NCBI RefSeq assembly: GCF_900111835.1
Contig: NZ_FOJP01000004.1
Coordinates: forward strand, 166,668 to 230,667
Length of the DNA stretch: 64,000 nt
From: Metapseudomonas otitidis
GTDB taxonomy: Bacteria > Pseudomonadota > Gammaproteobacteria > Pseudomonadales > Pseudomonadaceae
Direction: 5' to 3'
Made by a program: the position numbers and the translations under genes. Every line of letters starts with the position of its first letter. Position 1 is the stretch's first letter. Below the pieces are notes generated by a model. That model was not told the DNA's origin. It did no database searches and saw nothing but the letters and a program-made list of their open reading frames with translations. Of the stretch, positions 47,011 through 56,723 are shown piece after piece.

Positions 47011-49632
47011 ATGACCACGACCGTGAACAGCCAATACCGCAAGCGCTTGCCCGGCACCGCGCTGGATTACTTTGACGCCCGCGAGGCGGTCGAGGCGATC
47101 CAGGCCGGCGCCTGGGACAAGCTCCCCTACACCTCCCGCGTGCTGGCCGAGCAGCTGGTGCGCCGCTGCGAGCCCGCCGACCTGACCGCATCGCTGGAGC
47201 AGCTGGTCTACCGCAAGCGCGACCTGGATTTCCCCTGGTACCCGGCGCGGGTGGTTTGCCACGACATCCTCGGGCAGACCGCGCTGGTGGACCTGGCCGG
47301 CCTGCGTGATGCCATCGCCGAGCAGGGCGGGGACCCGTCCAAGGTGAATCCGGTGGTGCCGACCCAGTTGATCGTCGACCACTCCCTGGCCGTCGAGGCC
47401 CCGGGCTTCGACCCGGACGCCTTCGAGAAGAACCGCGCCATCGAGGACCGCCGCAACGAGGACCGCTTCCACTTCATCGAGTGGACCAAGACCGCGTTCA
47501 AGAACGTCGACGTGATCCCCGCCGGGAACGGGATCATGCACCAGATCAACCTGGAGAAAATGAGCCCGGTGATCCAGGCGCGGGGCGGCATCGCCTTCCC
47601 CGACACCTGCGTCGGCACCGACTCGCACACGCCGCACGTGGACGCCCTGGGCGTGATCGCCATCGGCGTCGGTGGCCTGGAAGCCGAGACCGTGATGCTC
47701 GGCCACCCGTCGATGATGCGCCTGCCCGACATCGTCGGTGTCGAGCTGACCGGCAAGCGCCAGCCCGGCATCACCGCCACCGACATCGTCCTGGCCTTGA
47801 CCGAGTTCCTGCGCAAGGAGCGTGTGGTGGGCGCCTACGTCGAATTCTTCGGCGAGGGGGCGGACAGCCTGTCCATCGGCGACCGCGCGACCATCTCCAA
47901 CATGTGCCCGGAATACGGCGCCACCGCCGCGATGTTCTACATCGACGAGCAGACCATCGACTACCTCAAGCTCACCGGCCGCGAGCCCGAGCAGGTGGCG
48001 CTGGTGGAGCACTACGCCAAGACCCTGGGGCTGTGGGGCAGCGCGCTGAAGACCGCCGAGTACGAGCGCGTGCTGAGCTTCGACCTGGGCAGCGTGGTGC
48101 GCAACATGGCCGGCCCGTCCAACCCGCACCGCCGCCTGCCCACTTCGGCGCTGGCCGAGCGCGGCATCGCCGACGAGGCCAAGCTGCAGGCCGGTCGTGA
48201 CGAAGAGGCGAAGGGCCTGATGCCCGATGGCGCGGTGATCATCGCTGCCATCACCAGCTGCACCAACACCTCCAACCCGCGCAACGTGATCGCCGCCGGC
48301 CTGGTGGCGAAGAAGGCCAATGCCCTCGGCCTGGTGCGCAAGCCCTGGGTGAAGACCTCCTTCGCGCCGGGCTCCAAGGTCGCCAAGCTGTACCTGGAGG
48401 AAGCCGGGCTGCTGCCGGAGCTGGAGAAGCTCGGCTTCGGCATCGTCGCCTACGCCTGCACCACCTGTAACGGCATGTCCGGCGCGCTGGACCCGGTGAT
48501 CCAGAAGGAGATCATCGACCGCGACCTGTACGCCACCGCCGTGCTCTCGGGCAACCGCAACTTCGACGGGCGCATCCATCCCTACGCCAAGCAGGCCTTC
48601 CTCGCCTCGCCGCCGCTGGTGGTGGCCTATGCCATCGCCGGCACCGTGCGTTTCGACATCGAGCAGGACCCGCTGGGCACCGATGCCCAGGGCAACCCGG
48701 TCACGCTGAAGGACCTGTGGCCGAGCGACGAGGAGATCGACGCCATCGTCGCCGCCTCGGTGAAGCCCGAGCAGTTCAAGCAGATCTACATCCCGATGTT
48801 CGACCTGGGCAGCGTGCAGGAAGCGGAAAGCCCGCTGTACGACTGGCGTCCGATGTCCACCTACATCCGCCGTCCCCCGTACTGGGAAGGCGCGCTGGCC
48901 GGCGAGCGCACGCTCAAGGGCATGCGGCCGCTGGCGATCCTGCCGGACAACATCACCACCGACCACCTGTCGCCGTCCAACGCCATCCTCGCGGACTCGG
49001 CCGCCGGCGAGTACCTGGCGAAAATGGGCCTGCCGGAGGAGGACTTCAACTCCTACGCCACCCACCGTGGCGACCACCTGACGGCCCAGCGCGCCACCTT
49101 CGCCAACCCGCAGCTGGTCAACGAGATGGCTGTGGTCGACGGGCAGGTGAAGAAGGGGTCGCTGGCCCGCGTGGAGCCGGAAGGCCAGGTGATGCGCATG
49201 TGGGAAGCCATCGAGACCTACATGAACCGCAAGCAGAACCTGATCATCGTCGCCGGTGCCGACTACGGACAGGGCTCGTCCCGCGACTGGGCGGCCAAGG
49301 GCGTGCGCCTGGCGGGTGTGGAAGTGATCGTGGCCGAGGGCTTCGAGCGCATCCACCGGACCAACCTGGTGGGCATGGGCGTGCTGCCGGTGGAGTTCAA
49401 GCCGGGCACCACGCGCCTGACCCTGGGCCTGGACGGCACCGAGACCTATGACGTCGAAGGCGACATTTCGCCGCGCTGCGACCTGACCCTGGTGGTCAAT
49501 CGCCGCAACGGCGAGGTGGTGCGGGTGCCGGTGACCTGCCGCCTGGACACCGCTGCCGACGTCAGCGTGTACAAGGCCGGTGGCGTGCTGCAGCGCTTTG
49601 CCAAGGACTTCCTCAAGGGCGAGGTCGCCTGA
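47011..49632 (+). CDS. acnD: Fe/S-dependent 2-methylcitrate dehydratase AcnD
   Basis: 873-residue aconitase-superfamily enzyme. It has the cluster ligands in AITSCTNTSNPRNV and ACTTCNGMSG, an early PAGNGIMHQINLEKM, a GTDSHTPHVDALGV substrate block and a C-terminal swivel domain with GADYGQGSSRDWAAKG. Used together with PrpF it replaces PrpD in the methylcitrate cycle; no prpD is seen in this operon. Length fits AcnD. Confidence 0.96.
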   Translation: MTTTVNSQYRKRLPGTALDYFDAREAVEAIQAGAWDKLPYTSRVLAEQLVRRCEPADLTASLEQLVYRKRDLDFPWYPARVVCHDILGQTALVDLAGLRDAIAEQGGDPSKVNPVVPTQLIVDHSLAVEAPGFDPDAFEKNRAIEDRRNEDRFHFIEWTKTAFKNVDVIPAGNGIMHQINLEKMSPVIQARGGIAFPDTCVGTDSHTPHVDALGVIAIGVGGLEAETVMLGHPSMMRLPDIVGVELTGKRQPGITATDIVLALTEFLRKERVVGAYVEFFGEGADSLSIGDRATISNMCPEYGATAAMFYIDEQTIDYLKLTGREPEQVALVEHYAKTLGLWGSALKTAEYERVLSFDLGSVVRNMAGPSNPHRRLPTSALAERGIADEAKLQAGRDEEAKGLMPDGAVIIAAITSCTNTSNPRNVIAAGLVAKKANALGLVRKPWVKTSFAPGSKVAKLYLEEAGLLPELEKLGFGIVAYACTTCNGMSGALDPVIQKEIIDRDLYATAVLSGNRNFDGRIHPYAKQAFLASPPLVVAYAIAGTVRFDIEQDPLGTDAQGNPVTLKDLWPSDEEIDAIVAASVKPEQFKQIYIPMFDLGSVQEAESPLYDWRPMSTYIRRPPYWEGALAGERTLKGMRPLAILPDNITTDHLSPSNAILADSAAGEYLAKMGLPEEDFNSYATHRGDHLTAQRATFANPQLVNEMAVVDGQVKKGSLARVEPEGQVMRMWEAIETYMNRKQNLIIVAGADYGQGSSRDWAAKGVRLAGVEVIVAEGFERIHRTNLVGMGVLPVEFKPGTTRLTLGLDGTETYDVEGDISPRCDLTLVVNRRNGEVVRVPVTCRLDTAADVSVYKAGGVLQRFAKDFLKGEVA

Positions 49633-49636
49633 CTGC

Positions 49637-49670
49637 GCAGGGTGGAGGGCGCTTTTTCCCTCCACCCTGC
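49637..49670 (+). repeat. 13-bp perfect hairpin between acnD and prpF
   Basis: GCAGGGTGGAGGG and CCCTCCACCCTGC are perfect arms; the loop is CGCTTTTT. There is no U-run after the stem. It begins 5 bp after the acnD stop and could stabilise the upstream mRNA or attenuate prpF. Confidence 0.65.
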
Positions 49671-49687
49671 GGCTCATTGAAGGCTTA

Positions 49688-49706
49688 GCCCGGATGACAT
49701 CCGGGC
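49688..49706. repeat. REP-like short palindrome before prpF
   Basis: GCCCGGATG and CATCCGGGC are perfect arms around A. The TAGCCCGGAT string is typical of Pseudomonas REP elements. It is the second hairpin in the acnD-prpF gap. Confidence 0.65.
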
Positions 49707-49726
49707 CATTTCTCAGGACTGCACTC

Positions 49727-50914
49727 ATGGCTTATCTGCCGCAAGTGAAAATCCCCGCCACCTACATCCGTGGTGGCACCAGCAAGGGCGTGTTCTTCCG
49801 CCTGCAGGACCTGCCCGAGGCCTGCCAGGTGCCGGGCGAGGCCCGTGACCGGCTGTTCATGCGGGTGATCGGCAGCCCCGATCCCTACGCCGCGCACATC
49901 GACGGCATGGGGGGGGCGACTTCCAGCACCAGCAAGTGCGTGATCCTGTCGAAGAGCAGCCAGCCCGGGCACGATGTCGACTACCTCTACGGGCAGGTCT
50001 CCATCGACAAGGCCTTCGTCGACTGGAGCGGCAACTGCGGCAATTTGTCCACCGCGGCGGGCGCCTTCGCCATTCATGCCGGGCTGGTGGACCCGTCACG
50101 CATTCCGGCCAACGGCACCTGCGTTGTGCGCATCTGGCAGGCCAACATCCGGAAAACCATCATCGCCCACGTGCCGGTCACCGATGGCCAGGTGCAGGAA
50201 ACCGGCGATTTCGAGCTGGACGGGGTGACCTTCCCGGCGGCGGAGATCGTGCTGGAATTCCTCGATCCGTCGGATGACGGGGAGGAGGGCGGTTCCATGT
50301 TCCCCACCGGCAACCTGGTGGATGAGCTGGACGTGCCGGACGTCGGCACCTTCAAGGCGACCCTGATCACCGCCGGCATTCCCACGGTGTTCGTCAACGC
50401 CGAGGACATCGGCTACACCGGCACCGAGCTGCGCGAGGCCATCAACGGCGACCCCGAGGCGCTGGCGCGCTTCGAGAAGATCCGCGTCGCCGGCGCACTG
50501 CGCATGGGGCTGATCAAGTCCCCCGAAGAGGCGCTTACCCGCCAGCACACGCCGAAGGTGGCGTTCGTTGCACCGCCCAGGGACTATCAGGCCTCCAGCG
50601 GCAAGACGGTGAAGGCCGACGAGATCGACCTGCTGGTGCGGGCGCTGTCCATGGGCAAGCTGCACCACGCGATGATGGGCACGGCGGCGGTCGCCATCGG
50701 CACTGCGGCGGCCATCCCCGGCACCCTGGTGAACCTGGCGGCCGGTGGTGGCGAGCGCACGGCGGTGCGTTTCGGACACCCTTCGGGCACCCTGCGCGTG
50801 GGCGCCGAAGCCCGGCAGGTGGACGGCCAGTGGCAGGTGACCAAGGCGATCATGAGCCGCAGCGCGCGGATATTGATGGAAGGCTGGGTGCGGGTGCCGG
50901 GCGACAGCTTCTGA
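49727..50914 (+). CDS. prpF: 2-methylaconitate cis-trans isomerase PrpF
   Basis: 395-residue isomerase with the diaminopimelate-epimerase-like fold, needed when AcnD acts in the methylcitrate cycle. Blocks: ATYIRGGTSKGVFFR, HIDGMGGATSSTSKC, VDWSGNCGNLSTAAGAFA and HHAMMGTAAVAIGTAAAIPGT. CAGGA precedes ATG 49727. Last gene of the prp operon; it converges on the LysE gene with 5 bp between the stops and no terminator in between. Confidence 0.96.
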   Translation: MAYLPQVKIPATYIRGGTSKGVFFRLQDLPEACQVPGEARDRLFMRVIGSPDPYAAHIDGMGGATSSTSKCVILSKSSQPGHDVDYLYGQVSIDKAFVDWSGNCGNLSTAAGAFAIHAGLVDPSRIPANGTCVVRIWQANIRKTIIAHVPVTDGQVQETGDFELDGVTFPAAEIVLEFLDPSDDGEEGGSMFPTGNLVDELDVPDVGTFKATLITAGIPTVFVNAEDIGYTGTELREAINGDPEALARFEKIRVAGALRMGLIKSPEEALTRQHTPKVAFVAPPRDYQASSGKTVKADEIDLLVRALSMGKLHHAMMGTAAVAIGTAAAIPGTLVNLAAGGGERTAVRFGHPSGTLRVGAEARQVDGQWQVTKAIMSRSARILMEGWVRVPGDSF

Positions 50915-50919
50915 GTCGC

Positions 50920-51549
50920 TCAGTGCTGGCTGGTACCCAGCAACAGGCCGCCGGCGCCGACAAAGAAGGCGCCGGTGGTGCGGTTGAGGTTGCGCACGCC
51001 GCGGGCGCTGCGAATCAGGCGGCGAATCTGCAGGCCGAACAGTGCATAGAGCAACGAAGCCGCATATTCGGCCAGCAGATAGGTCGTGCCCAGGTAGAGA
51101 AACTGTTCGGCGGCCGGCTGATCGGGGCGGATGAATTGCGGGAAGATCGCTGCGAACAGCAGGATGGCCTTGGGATTGCTGATGCCGATGAGAAACTCCT
51201 GGCGCATCGCCAGCCACAAGGTGCGTCTTGATTGCGTCGGGCTTTGCTGTTCGTCCAGGGCGAAGGCGCGGCTACGCCAGGCGCTGACGCCCAGGTAGAG
51301 CAGGTAGGCAGCGCCGACCCATTTGACCGCGCTGAACAGCTGTTCGGAGGCCATCAGCATGGCGCCGAGGCCGACCGCCGAAATGAGCAGGAAGAAGGCG
51401 AACGCAATCACTCGCCCCGTGGTGGCCAGTACGGCGGTCGCCATGCCGTGGCGGATACCGTTGTTCATCGCGCAGAAGTTGTTGGGGCCCGGCGTGATCG
51501 CGATCAGCAGCGCGATCGGGGCGAACAGCAGGGCATCGTTGAGGGTCAT
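50920..51549 (-). CDS. LysE/RhtB family amino-acid exporter
   Basis: 209-residue inner-membrane protein with five or six helices. The family signature is at the N terminus (LLIAITPGPNNFCAMNNGIRHG) with a conserved QEFLIGISNPKAILLFAA block near the middle. RhtB proteins export amino acids or homoserine lactones; the substrate is not readable from sequence. It lies 17 bp downstream of ppsR in the same direction, so the two may be co-transcribed. Confidence 0.93.
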   Translation of the reverse strand: MTLNDALLFAPIALLIAITPGPNNFCAMNNGIRHGMATAVLATTGRVIAFAFFLLISAVGLGAMLMASEQLFSAVKWVGAAYLLYLGVSAWRSRAFALDEQQSPTQSRRTLWLAMRQEFLIGISNPKAILLFAAIFPQFIRPDQPAAEQFLYLGTTYLLAEYAASLLYALFGLQIRRLIRSARGVRNLNRTTGAFFVGAGGLLLGTSQH

Positions 51550-51566
51550 GATGGGCTCGTGACAGA

Positions 51567-52385
51567 TTACTTGAGGCGGCGCTCAACGCCTTTTTCCACC
51601 AGGATCTTGGCGGAAATCTCCTCCACCGAGAAATGGGTGGAGTTGATGTAGGCGATGTTTTCCCGGCGGAACAGGTTTTCCACCTCGCGCACCTCGAACT
51701 CGCACTGGGCGAAGCTCGCGTAGCGGCTGTTGGGCTTGCGCTCGTTGCGGATGGCAGTGAGGCGGTCGGGGTCGATGGTCAGGCCGAACAGCTTGTGCTT
51801 GTAGGGGCGCAGGGCATTGGGCAGCTGCAGGCGCTCCATGTCCTCTTCGGTCAGCGGGTAGTTGGCCGCGCGGATGCCGTACTGCATCGCCATGTACAGG
51901 CAGGTGGGCGTTTTGCCGCAGCGCGACACACCGACCAGGATCAGGTCCGCCTTGTCGTAGTAGTGGGTGCGGGCACCGTCGTCGTTGTCCAGCGCGAAGT
52001 TCACCGCCTCGATGCGCTCCATGTAGTTGGAGTTGTGGGCGATGGAGTGGGACTTGCCCACGGAGTACGAGGAATGGGAGGTGAGCTCCTGTTCCAGCGG
52101 CGCGAGGAAGGTCGAGAAGATGTCGATCATGAAGCCGTTGGAGGTCGCGAGAATTTCCCGGATCTCCTTGTTCACGATGGTGTCGAAGATAATCGGTCGC
52201 GCCCCGTCTGCCTCGGCAGCCTTGTTGATTTGCTGTACCATGGCGCGCGCTTTTTCCACGCTGTCGATGTAGGGCCGCGTGAGCTTTGCGAACGTGATGG
52301 TTTCGAACTGCGCCAGCAGGCTCTGTCCGAGGGTTTCAGCGGTAATACCGGTACCGTCGGAGATGAAAAAAGCGGTTCGTTTCAT
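51567..52385 (-). CDS. ppsR: PEP synthase regulatory protein PpsR (DUF299 kinase/phosphotransferase)
   Basis: 272-residue bifunctional enzyme that inactivates PEP synthase by ADP-dependent threonine phosphorylation and reactivates it by phosphorolysis. It begins [19 protein letters not shown] and has a P-loop [17 protein letters not shown] (about 151-166). It is divergent from ppsA with 158 bp between the starts, the usual arrangement. Confidence 0.96.
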   Translation of the reverse strand: MKRTAFFISDGTGITAETLGQSLLAQFETITFAKLTRPYIDSVEKARAMVQQINKAAEADGARPIIFDTIVNKEIREILATSNGFMIDIFSTFLAPLEQELTSHSSYSVGKSHSIAHNSNYMERIEAVNFALDNDDGARTHYYDKADLILVGVSRCGKTPTCLYMAMQYGIRAANYPLTEEDMERLQLPNALRPYKHKLFGLTIDPDRLTAIRNERKPNSRYASFAQCEFEVREVENLFRRENIAYINSTHFSVEEISAKILVEKGVERRLK

Positions 52386-52543
52386 GCGCCAAAGGCCTTA
52401 AGTCGGGAACGATTCTTGGCTATCATAGGTCCGTTTTGCTGGCCTGAAGCCGGCCTGCATTGTGACTCATTTTTCCGGCACCATGCCAGAACGCGGCGGA
52501 ACCGCTCCGCCCAGCTATTCCAACAGATAGTGGAGAGATCACC

Positions 52544-54913
52544 TTGGTAGAGTACGTAGTTTCCCTCGATAAGCTCGGCGTCCACGATGTTGAGCATGTG
52601 GGGGGCAAGAACGCATCCCTGGGCGAGATGATCAGCAATCTGGCGGGTGCTGGGGTTTCCGTTCCCGGTGGTTTCGCCACGACTGCCCAGGCCTACCGTG
52701 ACTTCCTCGAGCAGAGCGGCCTGAACGATCGCATCCACGATGCGCTGGACAAGCTCGACGTGGACGACGTCAACGCGCTGGCCAAGACCGGTGCCGAGAT
52801 TCGCCAGTGGGTCATGGATGCCGAGTTCCCGGCGCGCCTGGACGCTGAAATCCGTGCGGCGTTCGCTGAAATGGCCGCTGGCAACGAGAACATGGCCGTC
52901 GCCGTGCGCTCCTCCGCCACCGCCGAAGACCTGCCGGACGCCTCCTTCGCCGGCCAGCAGGAGACCTTCCTCAACATCCGTGGCGTGGACAACGTGATCC
53001 GTGCTGCCAAGGAAGTCTTCGCCTCCCTCTTCAATGACCGTGCCATCGCCTACCGCGTGCACCAGGGCTTCGACCACAAGCTGGTCGCCCTGTCTGCCGG
53101 TGTGCAGCGCATGGTGCGTTCGGAAACCGGCACTGCCGGCGTGATGTTCACCCTGGACACCGAGTCCGGCTTCCGTGACGTGGTGTTCATCACCGGCGCC
53201 TACGGCCTCGGCGAGACCGTGGTGCAGGGCGCGGTGAACCCCGACGAGTTCTACGTGCACAAGCACACCCTGGAAGCCGGCCGCCCCGCGATCCTGCGCC
53301 GCAACCTGGGCAGCAAGGCGATCAAGATGGTCTACGGCGACGAAGCCAAGGCCGGCAAGTCGGTGAAGACCGTCGATGTCGACCGTGCCGACCGCGCCCG
53401 CTTCTGCATCACCGATGCCGAAGTCACCGAGCTGGCCAAGCAGGCCATGATCATCGAGAAGCACTACGGCCGTCCGATGGACATCGAATGGGCCAAGGAC
53501 GGTGACGACGGCAAGCTGTACATCGTGCAGGCCCGCCCCGAGACCGTTAAGAGCCGCGCCAGCGCCACCGTGATGGAGCGCTACCTGCTGAAGGAAAAGG
53601 GCACCGTCCTGGTGGAAGGCCGTGCCATCGGCCAGCGCATCGGCGCCGGCCCGGTGAAGGTGATCCACGATGTTTCCGAGATGGACAAGGTCCAGCCGGG
53701 CGACGTGCTGGTCTCCGACATGACCGACCCGGACTGGGAACCGGTGATGAAGCGCGCCAGCGCCATCGTCACCAACCGTGGCGGCCGTACCTGCCACGCC
53801 GCGATCATCGCCCGTGAACTGGGCATCCCGGCTGTCGTGGGCTGCGGCAACGCCACCCAGGTGCTGAAGGACGGCCAGGGCGTGACCGTTTCCTGTGCCG
53901 AGGGCGACACCGGCTTCATCTTCGAAGGCCAGCTGGGCTTCGACGTGCGCAAGAACTCCGTCGATGCCATGCCGGAGCTGCCGTTCAAGATCATGATGAA
54001 CGTCGGCAACCCCGACCGTGCCTTCGACTTCGCACAACTGCCGAACGAGGGTGTGGGCCTGGCCCGCCTGGAATTCATCATCAACCGCATGATCGGCGTG
54101 CACCCCAAGGCGCTGCTGAACTTCGCCGGCCTGCCGGCGGAGATCAAGGAAAGCGTCGAGAAGCGCATCGCCGGCTACGACGATCCTGTCGGCTTCTACG
54201 TCGAGAAACTGGTCGAAGGCATCAGCACCCTGGCTGCGGCCTTCTGGCCGAAGAAGGTCATCGTCCGCCTGTCGGACTTCAAGTCCAACGAATACGCCAA
54301 CCTGATCGGCGGCAAGCTGTACGAGCCCGAGGAAGAGAACCCCATGCTGGGCTTCCGTGGCGCCTCCCGCTACATCAGCGAGTCGTTCCGCGATTGCTTC
54401 GAGCTTGAATGCCGCGCGCTGAAGAAGGTGCGCAACGAGATGGGCCTGACCAACGTCGAGATCATGGTGCCCTTCGTCCGTACCCTGGGTGAGGCGAGCC
54501 AGGTGATCGACCTGCTGGCCCACTATGGCCTCAAGCGCGGTGAGAACGGCCTGCGCATCATCATGATGTGCGAGCTGCCGTCCAATGCCCTGCTGGCCGA
54601 GGAGTTCCTGGAGTTCTTCGATGGCTTCTCCATCGGCTCCAACGACATGACCCAGCTGACCCTGGGCCTGGACCGCGATTCCGGCATCATTGCCCACCTG
54701 TTCGACGAACGTAACCCGGCGGTGAAGAAGCTCCTGTCCAACGCCATCGCCGCGTGCAACAAGGCGGGCAAGTACATCGGCATCTGTGGCCAGGGCCCTT
54801 CGGACCACCCGGACTTGGCCAAGTGGCTTATGGAGCAGGGCATCGAGAGCGTCTCCCTCAACCCCGACTCCGTGCTCGACACCTGGTTCTTCCTGGCCGA
54901 AGGCCAAGCCTGA
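52544..54913 (+). CDS. ppsA: Phosphoenolpyruvate synthase
   Basis: 789-residue gluconeogenic enzyme (pyruvate + ATP to PEP). The start is TTG 52544 with GGAGAG at 52532, giving [12 protein letters not shown] as in homologues. It has an N-terminal ATP-binding domain ([23 protein letters not shown]), the central swivelling domain with phospho-His in [21 protein letters not shown] (given in two parts in the family) and a C-terminal TIM barrel ([32 protein letters not shown]). Regulated post-translationally by PpsR. Confidence 0.96.
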   Translation: MVEYVVSLDKLGVHDVEHVGGKNASLGEMISNLAGAGVSVPGGFATTAQAYRDFLEQSGLNDRIHDALDKLDVDDVNALAKTGAEIRQWVMDAEFPARLDAEIRAAFAEMAAGNENMAVAVRSSATAEDLPDASFAGQQETFLNIRGVDNVIRAAKEVFASLFNDRAIAYRVHQGFDHKLVALSAGVQRMVRSETGTAGVMFTLDTESGFRDVVFITGAYGLGETVVQGAVNPDEFYVHKHTLEAGRPAILRRNLGSKAIKMVYGDEAKAGKSVKTVDVDRADRARFCITDAEVTELAKQAMIIEKHYGRPMDIEWAKDGDDGKLYIVQARPETVKSRASATVMERYLLKEKGTVLVEGRAIGQRIGAGPVKVIHDVSEMDKVQPGDVLVSDMTDPDWEPVMKRASAIVTNRGGRTCHAAIIARELGIPAVVGCGNATQVLKDGQGVTVSCAEGDTGFIFEGQLGFDVRKNSVDAMPELPFKIMMNVGNPDRAFDFAQLPNEGVGLARLEFIINRMIGVHPKALLNFAGLPAEIKESVEKRIAGYDDPVGFYVEKLVEGISTLAAAFWPKKVIVRLSDFKSNEYANLIGGKLYEPEEENPMLGFRGASRYISESFRDCFELECRALKKVRNEMGLTNVEIMVPFVRTLGEASQVIDLLAHYGLKRGENGLRIIMMCELPSNALLAEEFLEFFDGFSIGSNDMTQLTLGLDRDSGIIAHLFDERNPAVKKLLSNAIAACNKAGKYIGICGQGPSDHPDLAKWLMEQGIESVSLNPDSVLDTWFFLAEGQA

Positions 54914-54933
54914 TCCCGAACGGCAACCGGAAA

Positions 54934-54961
54934 GAGGGCGGGTCATCACCCGCCCTTTTTC
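54934..54961 (+). terminator. Terminator after ppsA
   Basis: GAGGGCGGGT and ACCCGCCCTTTTT arms around CATC, followed by the T-run, 20 bp after the stop. Confidence 0.92.
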
Positions 54962-54976
54962 GTGCAAGTAGTTTTC

Positions 54977-55957
54977 ATGCAAAGCAGCAGTCTTCTTTTC
55001 CCGGTGGCCCTGGTGGGCGCCGAACTCCGTGGGGACCTCACGGAAGACCTCTATCGCCTCAAGCCCGGCAACAGCCCTGATCCCAGCGTCGAGCTGGTGG
55101 TCACGCGCCTGGGCCTGTACGGGCGTGAAGGGCAGCGCGGAGCCCCCGTGGTGCTGGTGCACGGCAGCTTCTCCAATCGTCGCTTCTGGTATTCACCGCG
55201 TGGCCTGGGTCTTGGGCCTTTCCTGGCCAGGGCGGGTTTCGATGTGTGGATCGTCGAGATGCGCGGCCACGGTCTTTCCCCTCGCAACCAGGCCTACCGA
55301 CACAACCGGGTGGCCGACTACGCTCGCTACGACTTGCCGGCCATTGGCGCCTTCGTGCGCGAGCAGTCCGGATCGCCCGCCCATTGGGTGGGGCATTCCC
55401 TGGGCGGAGTGACCCTGGCTGCTGCGCTGGGAGGTGGCTACCTCGACGAGGAGACTGCGGCGTCCGCTGCCCTGTTCGGCAGCCAGATCAGCCGGGTCTA
55501 CTGGCCCCTCAAGGTTCCGCCGGTGGAGTGGCTGGGGCGTTTCCTGCTCAAGCGCTTCGAGGTGCTCTCCGGTTCCGGTCTCAAGCGCGGGCCCGAGGAT
55601 GAGCCCATCGGCGTCGGGCTGGAGAATCTCCGCTGGCACGGCCTGTTCGGCCGCTTCGGTGATGCCGAGCGGGATTGGTGGAAGGGGCTGGCGGATGTCC
55701 GCATCCCGGTGCTGGCCGTGGGCTCGGCCGGGGACCACCAGGACCCGGCGTGGGCCTGCCGGAAGCTGCTCGACCAGTTCGGCAGCGAGGTCCGTGAGTT
55801 CCTTTGCCTGTCCCGCGAGGGCGGCTTCGCCGAGGACTACGGCCATGTGGAGATGCTGGTGAGCAAGTCGGCGCAGCAGGAGGTCTGGCCGCTCGTCGAG
55901 CACTGGCTCTTGCATCGCAGCCTACCGGCGCTGCCAGGTCAGGCTGTGCCCGCCTGA
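54977..55957 (+). CDS. Alpha/beta hydrolase
   Basis: 326-residue hydrolase-fold protein. The start at ATG 54977 is preferred over GTG 54962, which lies in the terminator tail. It has an oxyanion VVLVHGSFSNRRFW block, a MRGHGLSPRN segment, the nucleophile Ser in HWVGHSLGGVTLAAALG and a distal VLAVGSAGDHQDP and YGHVEMLV with the likely His. It resembles the lipase/PHB depolymerase-like hydrolases common in Pseudomonas; the substrate is unknown. No signal peptide. Confidence 0.92.
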   Translation: MQSSSLLFPVALVGAELRGDLTEDLYRLKPGNSPDPSVELVVTRLGLYGREGQRGAPVVLVHGSFSNRRFWYSPRGLGLGPFLARAGFDVWIVEMRGHGLSPRNQAYRHNRVADYARYDLPAIGAFVREQSGSPAHWVGHSLGGVTLAAALGGGYLDEETAASAALFGSQISRVYWPLKVPPVEWLGRFLLKRFEVLSGSGLKRGPEDEPIGVGLENLRWHGLFGRFGDAERDWWKGLADVRIPVLAVGSAGDHQDPAWACRKLLDQFGSEVREFLCLSREGGFAEDYGHVEMLVSKSAQQEVWPLVEHWLLHRSLPALPGQAVPA

Positions 55958-56215
55958 GCGTGGAGTTTCTTCGGTTATATGAAACCGATTGCAATTGATT
56001 GTCGTTGAATCGCTGCCAAGTGCCCCGGAAAGACGCTGTAACGGCGGTGCTGCGCCCTTGCGCGGCGTTCGCCTCGTCGGTAGGGTGCTGCGCTGTTCCC
56101 GCCACGGGATCGCCTTCGACCTGGAATGCGCTGGTGCATGCGCTGCGCACCGCTCTCCGCTGCCAGGACGGTGAACGTGACGGCCCCGATCTCTAGACCC
56201 GCAAGGAGCCACGCC

Positions 56216-56704
56216 ATGCAATACGTCACCCCTGATCTGTGCGATGCCTACCCTGACCTGGTACAGGTCGTCGAGCCGATGTTCAGCAACTTCGGCGGTC
56301 GCGATTCCTTCGGCGGCGAAATCGTCACCATCAAGTGCTTCGAGGACAACTCAGTGGTCAAGGAGCAGGTCGACCAGCCCGGCCAGGGCAAGGTCCTGGT
56401 GGTGGACGGTGGTGGCTCCCTGCGCCGCGCGCTGCTGGGCGACATGCTCGCCGAGAAGGCCGCGAAGAATGGCTGGGAAGGCATCGTGGTGTACGGCTGC
56501 ATCCGTGATGTGGACGTGATCGCCCAGACCGACCTGGGTGTCCAGGCGCTGGCCAGCCACCCGATGAAGACCGACAAGCGCGGCATCGGCGACCTGAATG
56601 TGGCGGTCACCTTCGGTGGCGTGACCTTCCGCCCGGGGCAGTATCTGTATGCCGACAACAACGGCATCATCGTGTCCCCCGAACCGCTGAAGATGCCCGA
56701 GTAA
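56216..56704 (+). CDS. rraA: RraA family protein (regulator of RNase E activity / 4-hydroxy-4-methyl-2-oxoglutarate aldolase)
   Basis: 162-residue protein with AAGGAG ahead of ATG 56216. Conserved blocks: [39 protein letters not shown] and [11 protein letters not shown] (substrate Arg and Asp in aldolase members), and KRGIGDLNV. In E. coli RraA binds RNase E; some Pseudomonas relatives act as aldolases, so both names are possible. The 258 bp upstream hold no credible gene. Confidence 0.94.
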   Translation: MQYVTPDLCDAYPDLVQVVEPMFSNFGGRDSFGGEIVTIKCFEDNSVVKEQVDQPGQGKVLVVDGGGSLRRALLGDMLAEKAAKNGWEGIVVYGCIRDVDVIAQTDLGVQALASHPMKTDKRGIGDLNVAVTFGGVTFRPGQYLYADNNGIIVSPEPLKMPE

Positions 56705-56723
56705 CCGGGCAGGTGGCGCGAGG

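Noticed and set aside
46957-49728. 923-codon open frame antisense to acnD
   Set aside because: High-GC shadow frame: its protein is a low-complexity His/Val/Gly/Gln-rich string and acnD on the other strand has every family motif. The same holds for the 926-codon frame antisense to ppsA and the ~900-codon frame antisense to regulator 1.
52386-52543. Cra-like sequence GGGAACGATTCTT between ppsR and ppsA
   Set aside because: Too few matches to the known consensus, and Pseudomonas Cra has a narrow regulon.
56126-56215. Upstream extension of rraA
   Set aside because: The extra residues look non-coding and a good ribosome site lies just before 56216.
55958-56215. Possible small genes or a Fur-like site (GCAATTGATTGTC near 55991) in the gap before rraA
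   Set aside because: Short frames only, no ribosome site with convincing codon use, and the Fur-like match is too weak.
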